Source: Cupriavidus sp. D384 (GTDB lineage Bacteria; Pseudomonadota; Gammaproteobacteria; Burkholderiales; Burkholderiaceae). From it: a DNA stretch of 55,166 bases. Shown in pieces: positions 16,817 to 26,043 of the stretch (its first letter is position 1; the number at the start of each line of letters is the position of its first letter). The stretch is from contig NZ_BBQI01000002.1 of the NCBI RefSeq assembly GCF_001652915.1, forward strand, positions 1-55,166. The letters are read 5' to 3'. The notes below the pieces were generated by a model. The model ran no database searches and was not told the DNA's origin. It worked only from the letters and a program-made list of their open reading frames with translations. The position numbers and the translations under genes are program-made.

Positions 16817-17932
16817 ATGTCTCATCTCTTCGATCCGTACCAGATCGGCAATCTCGCACTCTCCAATCGCATCGCCATTGCGCCCATGTGCCAGTACTCG
16901 GCCGAAGAGGGCTCGGCCACTGACTGGCACATGATCCACCTGGGCGGCCTGGCGCTGTCCGGCGCGGGCCTGATGATTGTCGAGGCCACGGCGGTGTCGC
17001 CGGAAGGCCGCATCTCGCCGGCCGACCTTGGCCTCTACAGCGATGCCAACGAAGCCGCACTGGGCCGCGTGCTCGATGCGGTGCGCCGGTATTCGCCGAT
17101 TGCCGTGGCGGTGCAACTGGGCCATGCGGGCCGCAAGGCGTCGAGCCAGGCCCCGTGGGAAGGTGGCGCGCAGATCCGTCCGGATGCGCCGTCCGGCTGG
17201 CAGACCGTGGCGCCATCGGCCGTACCGCATGCGGCCGACGAGGTGGCGCCCACGGCGCTCGATCGTGCCGGCATGCAGAAGATCCGCGATGATTTCGTGG
17301 CAGCGGCCCGGCGTGCGGCGCGCATCGGCGTCGACGGCATCGAGGTGCACGGCGCGCACGGCTACCTGCTGCACCAGTTCCTGTCGCCCATTGCCAACCA
17401 TCGCACCGACGAGTACGGCGGCAGCCTCGAGAACCGCATGCGGTTTCCGCTGGAGGTGTTCGATGCCGTGCGCGAGGCCTTTCCGGCCGAGCGTCCGGTC
17501 TGGATGCGTGTATCGGCCACCGACTGGGTGCCGAACGGCTGGGATATCGAGGGCACGATTGCGTTGTCGCAGGCGCTGAAGGCGCGCGGCTGCGCGGCCG
17601 TGCACGTGAGCACCGGCGGTGTGTCTCCGCAGCAGGCCATCAAGCTGGGCCCGGGCTACCAGGTGCCGTATGCCCAGCGCGTGAAGGCCGAAGTGGGCCT
17701 GCCGACGCTGGCAGTGGGCCTGATTACCGAGCCGGAGCAGGCCGAGGCGATCATCGCCAATAACGAAGCCGACATGATCTCGATCGCGCGCGCCATGCTG
17801 TATGACCCGCGCTGGCCGTGGCATGCGGCCGCCAAGCTTGGGGCGCAGGTCGACGCGCCCAGGCAGTACTGGCGCTCGCAGCCGCGCGGGCTGGAGCAGC
17901 TGTTCCGCAACGTGCATTTCGGTCAGCGCTAG
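16817..17932 (+). CDS. Old yellow enzyme, YqjM class
   Basis: 371-residue FMN-dependent ene-reductase. Cys25 and Tyr27 in APMCQY are the redox-sensing pair that defines the thermophilic-like/YqjM class. Substrate-anion binding residues lie in QLGHAGRKAS and HGAHGYLLHQF, and the FMN-phosphate region is AVGLITEPEQA. It reduces activated C=C bonds of enones, nitro-alkenes or quinones using NADPH. Start at 16817 follows AAGGAA. An acyl-CoA dehydrogenase starts 20 bases later, so the two are surely cotranscribed. Confidence 0.93.
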   Translation: MSHLFDPYQIGNLALSNRIAIAPMCQYSAEEGSATDWHMIHLGGLALSGAGLMIVEATAVSPEGRISPADLGLYSDANEAALGRVLDAVRRYSPIAVAVQLGHAGRKASSQAPWEGGAQIRPDAPSGWQTVAPSAVPHAADEVAPTALDRAGMQKIRDDFVAAARRAARIGVDGIEVHGAHGYLLHQFLSPIANHRTDEYGGSLENRMRFPLEVFDAVREAFPAERPVWMRVSATDWVPNGWDIEGTIALSQALKARGCAAVHVSTGGVSPQQAIKLGPGYQVPYAQRVKAEVGLPTLAVGLITEPEQAEAIIANNEADMISIARAMLYDPRWPWHAAAKLGAQVDAPRQYWRSQPRGLEQLFRNVHFGQR

Positions 17933-17951
17933 ACGCTGCGCGGAGACGAAC

Positions 17952-19151
17952 ATGTTCACTCCCTGTCCCTCCGAGAGAAGCCGCGATATCGCGGATCGCG
18001 TCGAACGCTTCGTGCGCGACGTGGTGGTGCCGTACGAGCAGGACCCGCGCTGCGAAGCCCACGGCCCGACCGCCGAACTGGTGGAAGAACTACGTGCCAG
18101 GGCACGAAGCGCAGGTGTGATGACGCCACATATTCTGGCGGATGGCTCGCATCTGAGTCAGCTGGAAACGGCTGCGGTGCTGAAGCGATCCGGGTTGTCG
18201 CCGCTCGGCCCGGTTGCCGTCAACACCATGGCGCCCGACGAGGGCAACATGTTCCTGCTCGGCAAGGTGGCCACGCCCGCGCAGAAGGCACGGTTTCTGG
18301 ACCCCCTGGTGCGTGGCGAGGCCCGTTCGGCATTTTTCATGACGGAGCCGGCCGAGGAGGGCGGTGCGGGCTCCGACCCGTCGATGCTGCAGACCCGGGC
18401 CGTGCTTGACGGCGACGCATGGGTCATCAACGGGCGCAAGAAGTTCATCACGGGCGCGGAGGGCGCCCGCGTGGGCATCGTGATGGCGCGTAGCGACGAT
18501 GGTGGCGAACGCGCGCAGGCCACCATGTTCCTGGTCGATCTGCCGCACCCGGCAATCCGTACGGAGCGCGTGCTGGATACCATCGACAGCTCGATGCCGG
18601 GCGGCCACGCCCAGGTGCTGATCGACAATCTGCGGGTGCCGGCGGACCAGGTGCTTGGCGAAGTCAACGACGGCTTTCGCTACGCGCAGGTACGGCTGTC
18701 GCCGGCACGGCTTTCGCATTGCATGCGCTGGTTCGGGACGGTGGCGCGCGCCGACGAGATTGCGCGCGGCTATGCCACGACGCGCAAGGCGTTTGGCAAG
18801 CTGCTGATCGACCATGAGGGCGTCGGGTTCATGCTGGCCGAAAACCTGATCGACCTGCAACAGGCAGCGCTGATGATCGACTGGTGCGCGGGCGTGCTGG
18901 ATGCCGGGTCGCTGGCGACCACCGAAAGCTCGATGGCAAAGGTGGCCGTGTCCGAGGCGCTGTTTCGCGTGGCGGACCGATGCGTGCAGATACTGGGCGG
19001 CAACGGCGTATCGCGCGATACCATCGTGGAGCAGGCGTTCCGCGAATTGCGGGCCTTCCGCATCTACGACGGCCCGACCGAAGTGCACAAGTGGTCGCTG
19101 GCAAAGAAGATCAAGCGCGACATGCTGGCAACGCCGGGCAGCCATGGCTGA
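17952..19151 (+). CDS. Acyl-CoA dehydrogenase
   Basis: 399 residues with the three family domains: N-terminal helical (1-115), beta-barrel (115-225, with AFFMTEPAEEGGAGSDPS binding FAD/substrate) and C-terminal helical (230-380, with QILGGNGVSRDTIVEQAFRELRAFRIYDGPTEVH). The IYDGPTEVH motif is typical of members close to mammalian ACAD10/11, which act on long or branched acyl chains. FAD-dependent alpha,beta-dehydrogenation is expected. GGAGA precedes the start; tightly linked to the old yellow enzyme gene. Confidence 0.93.
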   Translation: MFTPCPSERSRDIADRVERFVRDVVVPYEQDPRCEAHGPTAELVEELRARARSAGVMTPHILADGSHLSQLETAAVLKRSGLSPLGPVAVNTMAPDEGNMFLLGKVATPAQKARFLDPLVRGEARSAFFMTEPAEEGGAGSDPSMLQTRAVLDGDAWVINGRKKFITGAEGARVGIVMARSDDGGERAQATMFLVDLPHPAIRTERVLDTIDSSMPGGHAQVLIDNLRVPADQVLGEVNDGFRYAQVRLSPARLSHCMRWFGTVARADEIARGYATTRKAFGKLLIDHEGVGFMLAENLIDLQQAALMIDWCAGVLDAGSLATTESSMAKVAVSEALFRVADRCVQILGGNGVSRDTIVEQAFRELRAFRIYDGPTEVHKWSLAKKIKRDMLATPGSHG

Positions 19152-19231
19152 GGGATGACGTGCGGCACGGCCGCGCCCGGCCGTGTGGCATAGTGTGCCG
19201 TCATTTCACAATCACGCAGGCCTGAATCACG

Positions 19232-20005
19232 ATGAGCGAAGCAAGTTTCGACCCCCATGTTCCCGCACGCCGGCTGACCGCCGCATCCCGCGCCGGCGAG
19301 GCGTTGATCGAGCTGGCGGAGGCCGAGCGCCCCGCCACGCTGGCGCAGGGTTACGCCGTCCAGGCGGCTTTTGTCGCGACACTTGGCGAAAGCGCAGTGG
19401 GCTGGAAGCTTGCCGGGGCCTCGCCGCGAGGGCTGCGCGGCGAACTGCCCAATCCGCCTGCGATCGGCACGCTGACGCCGGCCCGCGTATTTCAATCGAA
19501 CGCCGTGGTGACGCTGCCGCCGGGCCGGCAGGCAACGCTCGAGGTGGAAGCGTCGTTCACGTTTGCGCGCGCGGCGTCCCCGGCCAACGAGACGTTCGAC
19601 GCGGCAACGATGATCGCGGGCGCGGCCGTGGCCGTGGAGGTCGTGTGCAGCCGGTTCGTGGATCGCAAGGCGGTGGGCCAGCCGAGCTTTATCGCCGACA
19701 ACGTGGGCTTTCATGCGCTGATTCGTGGCGACCGGATCGACCACGCAGCCGATCCGCTGTTCGAAGCCGATGCGGGCATCTGGCGCGATGGCGAGCGTAT
19801 CGCCGGTTCGCTGGGTGGTGACGACCGGACCAAGCCGTTCCTGTCGCTGGGCCATCTGTGGGACAGGCTCGCTGCAGAGGGGGCGACGATTCCCGCAGGC
19901 GCGGTGGTTACCACCGGCACGCTATCTGTGCCCGTGGATGTGCCGGCGGGAGGCGATTTCGTGGCCCGCGTGGGCAATGCCGCCGTGGCGTTCTCGCTCG
20001 CCTGA
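19232..20005 (+). CDS. 2-keto-4-pentenoate hydratase/decarboxylase family protein
   Basis: 257 residues of the fumarylacetoacetase-like MhpD/DmpH superfamily. Visible features are GWKLAGAS (substrate loop), the metal-binding acidic pair in EVEASFTF and a further Glu in VAVEVVCSRF, and the ADNVGFHALI block. Members hydrate 2-hydroxypenta-2,4-dienoate or decarboxylate oxalocrotonate at the end of meta-cleavage pathways. No ring-cleavage genes lie nearby, so the substrate is unknown. The ATG comes 80 bases after the acyl-CoA dehydrogenase. Confidence 0.85.
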   Translation: MSEASFDPHVPARRLTAASRAGEALIELAEAERPATLAQGYAVQAAFVATLGESAVGWKLAGASPRGLRGELPNPPAIGTLTPARVFQSNAVVTLPPGRQATLEVEASFTFARAASPANETFDAATMIAGAAVAVEVVCSRFVDRKAVGQPSFIADNVGFHALIRGDRIDHAADPLFEADAGIWRDGERIAGSLGGDDRTKPFLSLGHLWDRLAAEGATIPAGAVVTTGTLSVPVDVPAGGDFVARVGNAAVAFSLA

Positions 20006-20013
20006 CCGGACGG

Positions 20014-20034
20014 CGGCTGGCGGCTGGCGGCTGG
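20014..20034. repeat. Three tandem copies of CGGCTGG
   Basis: A perfect 7-base unit repeated three times just after the hydratase stop. Short GC-rich slippage repeat with no evident role. Confidence 0.7.
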
Positions 20035-20148
20035 GGCAGCGTGTCCCTTTTGCGAGTGTCGGAGCAGGAATCGCGACAGCCAACGGGTTCGGCATCGGGC
20101 AGACTACCCTGTCCAGAAGACCAATAAAGAACCTGGGGGAGACGCCCA

Positions 20149-21414
20149 ATGAACACCGAGCTTTCGCCAACGCCGCCGGTTGAAAAAGCCGCCGAGGCTC
20201 CGCAGGCCGCACGGCCTGCCACGGACAACCACCCGCTGCGGGTGGTCTTGCTGCTCAATGTCGGCCACGCGCTGGACCACCTGTTTCTGCTGATCTTCGC
20301 CACGGCGGTGGGCACCATCGCATCGGAGTTCGGGTTCGCCCGCTGGGAAGACCTGATGCCCTATGGCGTGGGCGCATTTTTCCTGTTCGGGCTTGGCTCG
20401 GTGCCTTCGGGCCGCCTGGGCGACATGTGGGGCCGCCGCCAGATGATGCTGGTGTTCTTCTTCGGGCTTGGTGTCGCGGCACTGCTGACGGCGCTGTCGC
20501 ATGGCCCCTGGCAACTGGCGGGCGGGCTGGCCCTGATCGGCCTGTTTGCATCGATCTATCACCCGGTGGGGATTCCGATGCTGGTCCAGCGCGCGAGCCG
20601 GCCGGGTTCGGCCATCGGGCTCAATGGCCTGGCGGGCAATCTTGGCGTGGCCGGTGCCGCGCTGCTGACGGGATTCCTTGTCCAGGCATGGGGCTGGCGC
20701 GCGGCATTCGCCGTGCCCGGCGTCATCTCCATCGTCTGCGGCATTGCCTTTGCGTTGCTCTGCGCGCCCCAGGGCCCGGCGCCGGGGCGCAGCCGCAAGC
20801 CGCCGCAGGTGGTCTTGCCGCCCCGGCTGCTGGCCCGGGCGCTGGTCGTGATGACGGCGGCCGCTGTCACCGGGAGCCTGCTGTTCAACTTCACCACCAA
20901 TGGCAACACCCAGTTCCTGACCGAGCGGTTCAATGGGCTGGTCGACGACCCGGTCATGATCGGCCTGCTGCTGGCCGTGATCTATACGCTGGCGTCGTTC
21001 ACGCAGGTGATTGTCGGAAAGCTGATCGACACGGTGCCGCTCAAGCGCCTGTACCTGTGCCTGGTGCTGGCGCAGATCCCCTGGCTGGTGCTTGCCGCGC
21101 ATGCGCAGGGATGGTGGCTGTTCGTGGCGCTGCTGGGCGCCATGGTGTGCATCTTCGGCAGCATCCCGTTCACCGACGCGATGATCGTGCGATACGTCGA
21201 CGACAGCGTAAGATCGCGCGTCGCCGGCATGCGGCTGGCCGTTTCCTTCGGCATCAGCTCGCTGGCGGTCTGGCTGCTGGGGCCGGTGGTCAAGGCGTCG
21301 AGCTTCGCCTCGCTGTTCCTGGCGATGTCCTGCATTGCCGCGTGTACCGCGCTGGTGGTGCTGCTGCTGCCGTCCGATGCCGCCGCGGCGGGGCAGGCAG
21401 AGGCCCGCAACTGA
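20149..21414 (+). CDS. MFS transporter, Fsr-like
   Basis: 421 residues, twelve predicted helices. The loop between helices 2 and 3 has SGRLGDMWGRRQMM, the standard MFS motif A, and the helix 4-5 region GLFASIYHPVGIPMLV resembles fosmidomycin-resistance (Fsr) type exporters. Direction and substrate are not determined by the sequence. GGGGGAG ribosome site. It is the last gene of the oxidoreductase/acyl-CoA dehydrogenase/hydratase run and may carry the substrate or product of that pathway. Convergent with the cupin gene. Confidence 0.87.
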   Translation: MNTELSPTPPVEKAAEAPQAARPATDNHPLRVVLLLNVGHALDHLFLLIFATAVGTIASEFGFARWEDLMPYGVGAFFLFGLGSVPSGRLGDMWGRRQMMLVFFFGLGVAALLTALSHGPWQLAGGLALIGLFASIYHPVGIPMLVQRASRPGSAIGLNGLAGNLGVAGAALLTGFLVQAWGWRAAFAVPGVISIVCGIAFALLCAPQGPAPGRSRKPPQVVLPPRLLARALVVMTAAAVTGSLLFNFTTNGNTQFLTERFNGLVDDPVMIGLLLAVIYTLASFTQVIVGKLIDTVPLKRLYLCLVLAQIPWLVLAAHAQGWWLFVALLGAMVCIFGSIPFTDAMIVRYVDDSVRSRVAGMRLAVSFGISSLAVWLLGPVVKASSFASLFLAMSCIAACTALVVLLLPSDAAAAGQAEARN

Positions 21415-21477
21415 CCCGGGCCTCGCGCTGCGCCGGCACGCCGGCCGGTGACACCGATCCGCCTCGCCGATCCGCCT

Positions 21478-21960
21478 TCAAGGCAGCAGGTGCGTATCGT
21501 TCGGTGCCTGCGGCGGCAGCTTGATGGCCAGCGACCTGAACTCGCCGGTCGAGGCGACCGAGCCCGCGTGCGCGGCGCCCTTCGGGATGATGATCAGGTC
21601 GCCGGGCCCCACCTGGTGCTGTTCGTTGCCCAGCCAGAACGTCCCGGTGCCTGCAATCACATACTGGATCTCGTCGGCGCTGGTGTGATAGTGCTTGGGC
21701 ACATTGCCCGACTGCACGGCAATCGTGCCGCTCGGTGTGTTCACCAGCCCCCTGGTGCGCAGCGTGCCCATGTTGGGCACCTGCGGGCCGATATCGTCGT
21801 TGCTCATCGCGGCCAGGTTCTTGATGATCAGCGGCGCCAGCGCGGCCGGCGGGGTCTGCGCATGGGCCAGCGGCAGGTCCACATGGGCCGCCAGGAAGCC
21901 GGCAGCGAACGTGGCGATGAAAGCGGCCGGGACGGCGGCACGAACGGCAAGTCGATGCAT
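21478..21960 (-). CDS. Secreted cupin-domain protein
   Basis: 160 residues with a signal peptide (cleavage near AHAQT, residue 35). One cupin motif pair is complete: KHYHTSADEIQY (His, His, Glu) and, later, PKGAAHAG (His), so a single metal site is likely. Oxalate decarboxylase-like and polysaccharide-binding cupins share this pattern, but the enzyme activity is unknown. The start at 21960 is set by AGGGAGATAACA directly upstream and by the signal peptide. Confidence 0.88.
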   Translation of the reverse strand: MHRLAVRAAVPAAFIATFAAGFLAAHVDLPLAHAQTPPAALAPLIIKNLAAMSNDDIGPQVPNMGTLRTRGLVNTPSGTIAVQSGNVPKHYHTSADEIQYVIAGTGTFWLGNEQHQVGPGDLIIIPKGAAHAGSVASTGEFRSLAIKLPPQAPNDTHLLP

Positions 21961-22312
21961 TGTTATCTCCCTTTTTGTTGTACTGGCGGTCATGGCACTG
22001 CGGCAACACACCATGCCAGCCATGCCGCGCTGCATTGTCTCATCGGCATCGGCATCTGGCGCCAGCATGCGGGCATCGGGACTTTCCTCCTTGACTTCCT
22101 CAGCCGCGCAAGGCGGTACCGGTATCGCCCGGAATCCCGCGCTGCAGCATCATTCAAACGCCAATAACGAAGGGATTACCATGATTGCCGTGCCCCATTG
22201 ATGGCGCGACCATCGGCGCAAATAGATTGCAGTGGGCAGTACCCCGGGCGCCCCGAAAGCACGCCCGTCGTCACAGAAGTAGTCGAAGAACGCACTCTGG
22301 GAGACACCAACC
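21961..22312. other. Intergenic region, cupin to small membrane protein
   Basis: 352 bases holding the promoter for the minus-strand cupin gene and presumably that of the plus-strand 55-residue protein. No other gene with a plausible ribosome site is visible; one tiny frame (MIAVPH) at about 22181 is too short to support. Confidence 0.45.
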
Positions 22313-22480
22313 ATGCAAGTCTATGACGGGCTCGTCTTTGCCTGCGCCATGATCCTTGTCTGCATGTACGCCTATCTGGGCGTGCAGTCGCAGAGCCTCG
22401 CGCTGAAATACGTATCGCCGGCCATTGTGGGCGTCCTGACGCTTGTCTATGCGCTGCTGCCGATGCGCATGATTGGCTGA
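22313..22480 (+). CDS. 55-residue membrane protein
   Basis: Codes for a tiny hydrophobic protein with two predicted helices (roughly residues 6-22 and 34-50), separated by a short polar stretch (GVQSQSLALKY). GGGAGA lies nine bases before the ATG, codon use is normal for the neighbourhood, and the stop is followed by the terminator of the convergent aldehyde dehydrogenase gene. No family is recognised; it may be a stress or regulator peptide of a membrane complex. Confidence 0.65.
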   Translation: MQVYDGLVFACAMILVCMYAYLGVQSQSLALKYVSPAIVGVLTLVYALLPMRMIG

Positions 22481-22494
22481 CGCGCGACGCAGAC

Positions 22495-22520
22495 AAAAAC
22501 CCCGCCAGGCCATGGCGGGG
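22495..22520 (-). terminator. Intrinsic terminator of the aldehyde dehydrogenase gene
   Basis: CCCCGCCA (22500-22507) pairs with TGGCGGGG (22513-22520). Read on the minus strand the stem is followed by TTTTT (the A-run at 22495-22499), 50 bases beyond the dehydrogenase stop. Confidence 0.85.
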
Positions 22521-22572
22521 TGTGCAGACCTGCGCCAGCCGCCGCAGCGGCCAGCCTGTTGGCCGCTGACGC

Positions 22573-24024
22573 CTAGCGCAGCGACAGCCAGATCGCCTTC
22601 GGCTCCGTGAAGTTCTCGATGGCGGCGTCGCCATGCTCGCGGCCCAGGCCGGAGTCGCCCGCGCCGCCCCACGGCAGGCGCACGTCGGTATAGCCATAGG
22701 TGTTGATCCAGACCGTGCCGGCGCGCAGTTCGCCGGCCACCTTGTGCACGCGCTGGATGTCCGCGCTCCACACGCCGGCGGCCAGGCTGAACGCCGTGCC
22801 ATTGGCAATGCGCACCGCATCTTCCTCGTCGTCGAACGGGATCACGCTGGCTACCGGGCCGAAGATCTCCTCCTGCGAGATCCGCATCTCGTGCGCCACG
22901 TTGGCAAACACGGTGGGCTCGACGAAGAAGCCGCGCTCGCCCACGCGCACGCCGCCCGTGACGGCGCTGGCGCCTTCCTGTCTGCCGATGTCGACATAGT
23001 CCAGCACGGTCTTCATCTGTGCGGCGGAGACCACGGGGCCCATGGTGGTGTCGGGCGCGGCCGGGTCGCCCACGCGGATGGCTTTGGCGCGCGCGGACAG
23101 CCGTTCCACCACCTCGTCATACACCTGCCGCTGCGCCAGGATGCGCGAGCCGGCCGAGCACACCTGGCCGGCATTGAAGAAGATGCCCGAGGCTGCCGCG
23201 CGCGTGGCGGCGTCCAGGTTGGCATCGGCAAAGATCACGTTGGCTGACTTGCCCCCCAGTTCCAGCGTCACGCGCTTGAAGTTGGCCGCCGCGCCCTGCA
23301 TGATGCCGCGCCCCACGCCGGGCGATCCGGTAAAGGTCACCTTGTCGATGCCCGGGTGCGCCACCATGGCGTTGCCCACCACGCTGCCCTTGCCAGTCAC
23401 CACGTTGAACACGCCCGGCGGCACACCGGCTTCGAGCGCCAGTTCGGCCACGCGCAGCGCGGTCAGCGGGGTGATCTCGGCGGGCTTCACGATCAGCGTG
23501 CAGCCGCAGGCCAGGGCCGGGGCGATCTTCCACATGCCGATCATCAGCGGGAAATTCCACGGCACGATGGCTGCCACCACGCCCACGGGCTCGCGCACCG
23601 TATAGGTCAGCGCGTCCGGACGGGCCGGGATCACGCTGCCGTGGATCTTGTCGCACCAGCCCGCGTAGTAGCGCACGGTGTCGATCACGGCCGGCATGTC
23701 CTGGCGCCGCACAGAGGCCAGCGGCTTGCCGGCGTCCTGGCTTTCCAGCGTCACCAGTTCTTCGGCGTGGGCTTCGAGCAGATCGGCAAACCGGTACAGG
23801 ATGCGTGCCCGATCCGCCGCGCGCATGCCGGCCCAGCCCTTCAGCGCCGTGCGTGCGGCCTTGACCGCGCTATCCACGTCGGCGGCGCTGCCTTGTGCCA
23901 CCAGCGCAATGGGCGCTTCGGTGGCGGGATTGATATCGGTGGAGTATTCGCCGGTGCCAGGCGGCAGGCGCTTGCCGTCGATCAGCAGGTCGTGCTTGGG
24001 CAGATCGGAACGCAATGCGGTCAT
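22573..24024 (-). CDS. NAD(P)-dependent aldehyde dehydrogenase
   Basis: 483 residues. The catalytic Cys lies in NAGQVCSAG, the general-base Glu in VTLELGGKSAN, the cofactor loop in TFTGSPGVGRGI, and the conserved Asn in PWNFPLM. Sequence pattern resembles betaine-aldehyde or phenylacetaldehyde dehydrogenases, but the substrate cannot be fixed. Start at 24024 follows GAGGAG. It lies downstream of, and in the same direction as, a hybrid sensor kinase with a NarL regulator, which might control it; a 27-bp inverted repeat sits between them. Confidence 0.93.
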   Translation of the reverse strand: MTALRSDLPKHDLLIDGKRLPPGTGEYSTDINPATEAPIALVAQGSAADVDSAVKAARTALKGWAGMRAADRARILYRFADLLEAHAEELVTLESQDAGKPLASVRRQDMPAVIDTVRYYAGWCDKIHGSVIPARPDALTYTVREPVGVVAAIVPWNFPLMIGMWKIAPALACGCTLIVKPAEITPLTALRVAELALEAGVPPGVFNVVTGKGSVVGNAMVAHPGIDKVTFTGSPGVGRGIMQGAAANFKRVTLELGGKSANVIFADANLDAATRAAASGIFFNAGQVCSAGSRILAQRQVYDEVVERLSARAKAIRVGDPAAPDTTMGPVVSAAQMKTVLDYVDIGRQEGASAVTGGVRVGERGFFVEPTVFANVAHEMRISQEEIFGPVASVIPFDDEEDAVRIANGTAFSLAAGVWSADIQRVHKVAGELRAGTVWINTYGYTDVRLPWGGAGDSGLGREHGDAAIENFTEPKAIWLSLR

Positions 24025-24143
24025 GGAAGGCTCCTCGCTTGGTTCATGGTGCTGGAATGACGTGCGCAGCGGCCGGAGAATCAGGCCCGCTTTTTTTGGA
24101 GTGTGGGCGGGCCTCAGACCTAAGTCCAATTAATAGGAATGAT

Positions 24144-24170
24144 TCATTCATACGATTAATGCATGAATGA
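24144..24170. promoter_or_regulatory. Perfect 8-bp inverted repeat before the aldehyde dehydrogenase gene
   Basis: TCATTCAT (24144-24151) and ATGAATGA (24163-24170) flank an AT-rich 11-base centre, 120 bases upstream of the dehydrogenase ATG, in DNA much poorer in GC than its surroundings. Candidate operator or regulator site. Confidence 0.5.
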
Positions 24171-24252
24171 GGGCTTTGCTTATCGTGTGACCGCTTTCCA
24201 TTCAGGCAGGCCACCCGGATGGACGCGTAGCAGGCGCGTCAGGGACAGGCGC

Positions 24253-26010
24253 TCAGCCCGCCTCGCGTAGCAGGGCGCCGATGGCGGCATGAAGCTCGCC
24301 AGGCACCACGGGCTTGTGCAGCAGTGCGGTACCCCCGGCGTGGACATTGCGCAGGCGGTCGGCGGCGGTATCGCCGGTAATGACGATGGCCGGCAGGGTG
24401 CGGCCGGTGCGTTCGCGGATGGCGGCAATCGCCTCCAGCCCGGTGCGGTGGCCGCGCAGGCGGTAGTCGGCCAGCACCAGGTCCGGCGTAAAGCCGGAAA
24501 GCAGCGCCAGCGCCTCTTCCTCGGTTTCGGCGGTCTGGTTCGGGCAGTTCCAGACCGTCAGCAGGCCGGACATGGCCTCGCGGATGGCGGGGTCGTCGTC
24601 GATCACCAGCACGCGCAGCCCATCCAGGCGCGCGGCGGCGCCAGGCAGCACCGATTCCTCGGGCGCCGTCCATGCCAGCGGCAGGCGCAGGCGGAACACC
24701 GAACCCCGGTTTGGCACCGACGCCAGCGTCACCGACGTCTGCATCGTTCGCGCCAGGCCGTCCACGATGGCGAGCCCCAGGCCCAGCCCCTTGCGCTGGT
24801 CGCGTTCCGGGTTGCCCAGTTGATGGAACTCGCGAAAGATCGCCCGGTGCTGGGTCACCGGGATGCCGATGCCGGTATCCCAGACTTCCACCGACACATG
24901 GAAGCGGCGCTTGCGGCAGGCCACCAGCACGCCGCCACTACGCGTGTAGCGGATGGCGTTGGCGATCAGGTTGCGCAGGATAAGTTCGGCCAGCGTGGGG
25001 TCGCCAAAGGCCGTGGCCGTGGTGTCGCGCGTGCGGTAGACCAGCCCGCGCGCATTGGCCTGCGGGGCAAACTCGTTTTCGAGCTTGTGCAGCAGCGGCT
25101 GCAGCCGGAAGGGACGCGGCCGCGACGTGACCACGCCGGCGTCGAGCTTGGAGAAATCGAGCAGCGTGTTCAGCATTTCGCGCGCCGCGCCCGACGAAGC
25201 CTCGATATGGTCCAGCAACTGGCGCTGCCGTGCGTCCAGCGGCGTGCGGCCCAGCGATACCAGGAACAGCCCCAGCGCATGCAGCGGCTGGCGCAGGTCG
25301 TGGCTGGCCGATGCCAGGAACACCGACTTGGCCCGGTTGGCTTCCTCGGCCTCGCGCTGGGCGTGGCCGGCCCGTGCGGTCTGGTCGCGCAGCTGGGAGA
25401 TCAGTTCCACGTTCTCGAAACGCAGCGTCAGCGAATGCCGCGCCATGCGCGAATAGTTGCGCGCGAACACGATCAGTACGAACAGGTAGAGCGGGGTGCC
25501 CAGGAACATCGGCAGGTAGGCGATATCGTGCGTGACGATAAAGACCGCCCAGACCGGCACGATGGCCGGGATGAAGAAGCCCACCGCCACGGGCAGGCAG
25601 GCCGAGAACACGGCCAGCGCCGCCGCGCTCATGCCGGCAATCAGTGACAGCACGCAGATCACCACGGCCGGTGAGCGGATATCGAGATAGAGCCAGCCGG
25701 CCAGCCCCCACAGGCAGCCGATCAGGACCAGCATGGCGGTCATGCCCCGCGCGTACAGGCCCGAGCGGGCTTCGGTCAGCCGGTCGGGCACGGCCAGCCG
25801 GCCAAAGTGGGCCATGGCACAGAGCACCGCCATGGCCGCCGCCCACGGCAGCGCGCCGGGATGGCCCTCGGTCAGCGACAGGCCCGTGCCCAGGATGATG
25901 GCGGCCAGCGCGCAGCCCAGCATGGCCATGCCGAAGCTCTGGTCGATCAGCTCCATCTGCGCGGACAGCAGGCGCGGCTCGTCGTAGTGCGGAAGGAAGG
26001 GCAACGCCAT
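24253..26010 (-). CDS. Hybrid sensor histidine kinase, membrane-bound
   Basis: 585 residues: about six membrane helices (25-175) with no large periplasmic loop, a coiled linker (205-240), a phosphoacceptor box FLASASHDLRQPLHALGLF (His in HDLRQP), an ATPase domain (NLIANAIRYTRSG; VEVWDTGIGIP; KGLGLGLAIVDGLA) and a C-terminal receiver (VLVIDDDPAIREAM, phosphoacceptor Asp in LVLADYRL). The compact membrane domain suggests sensing a hydrophobic or internal signal. It is 33 bases downstream of the NarL-family regulator, with which it pairs. No good ribosome site before 26010; a start further in (26010 minus ~51) is possible. Confidence 0.88.
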   Translation of the reverse strand: MALPFLPHYDEPRLLSAQMELIDQSFGMAMLGCALAAIILGTGLSLTEGHPGALPWAAAMAVLCAMAHFGRLAVPDRLTEARSGLYARGMTAMLVLIGCLWGLAGWLYLDIRSPAVVICVLSLIAGMSAAALAVFSACLPVAVGFFIPAIVPVWAVFIVTHDIAYLPMFLGTPLYLFVLIVFARNYSRMARHSLTLRFENVELISQLRDQTARAGHAQREAEEANRAKSVFLASASHDLRQPLHALGLFLVSLGRTPLDARQRQLLDHIEASSGAAREMLNTLLDFSKLDAGVVTSRPRPFRLQPLLHKLENEFAPQANARGLVYRTRDTTATAFGDPTLAELILRNLIANAIRYTRSGGVLVACRKRRFHVSVEVWDTGIGIPVTQHRAIFREFHQLGNPERDQRKGLGLGLAIVDGLARTMQTSVTLASVPNRGSVFRLRLPLAWTAPEESVLPGAAARLDGLRVLVIDDDPAIREAMSGLLTVWNCPNQTAETEEEALALLSGFTPDLVLADYRLRGHRTGLEAIAAIRERTGRTLPAIVITGDTAADRLRNVHAGGTALLHKPVVPGELHAAIGALLREAG

Positions 26011-26043
26011 GGTCGCGCGGCGGCGGGTTGGGTGGAGAGGCGC

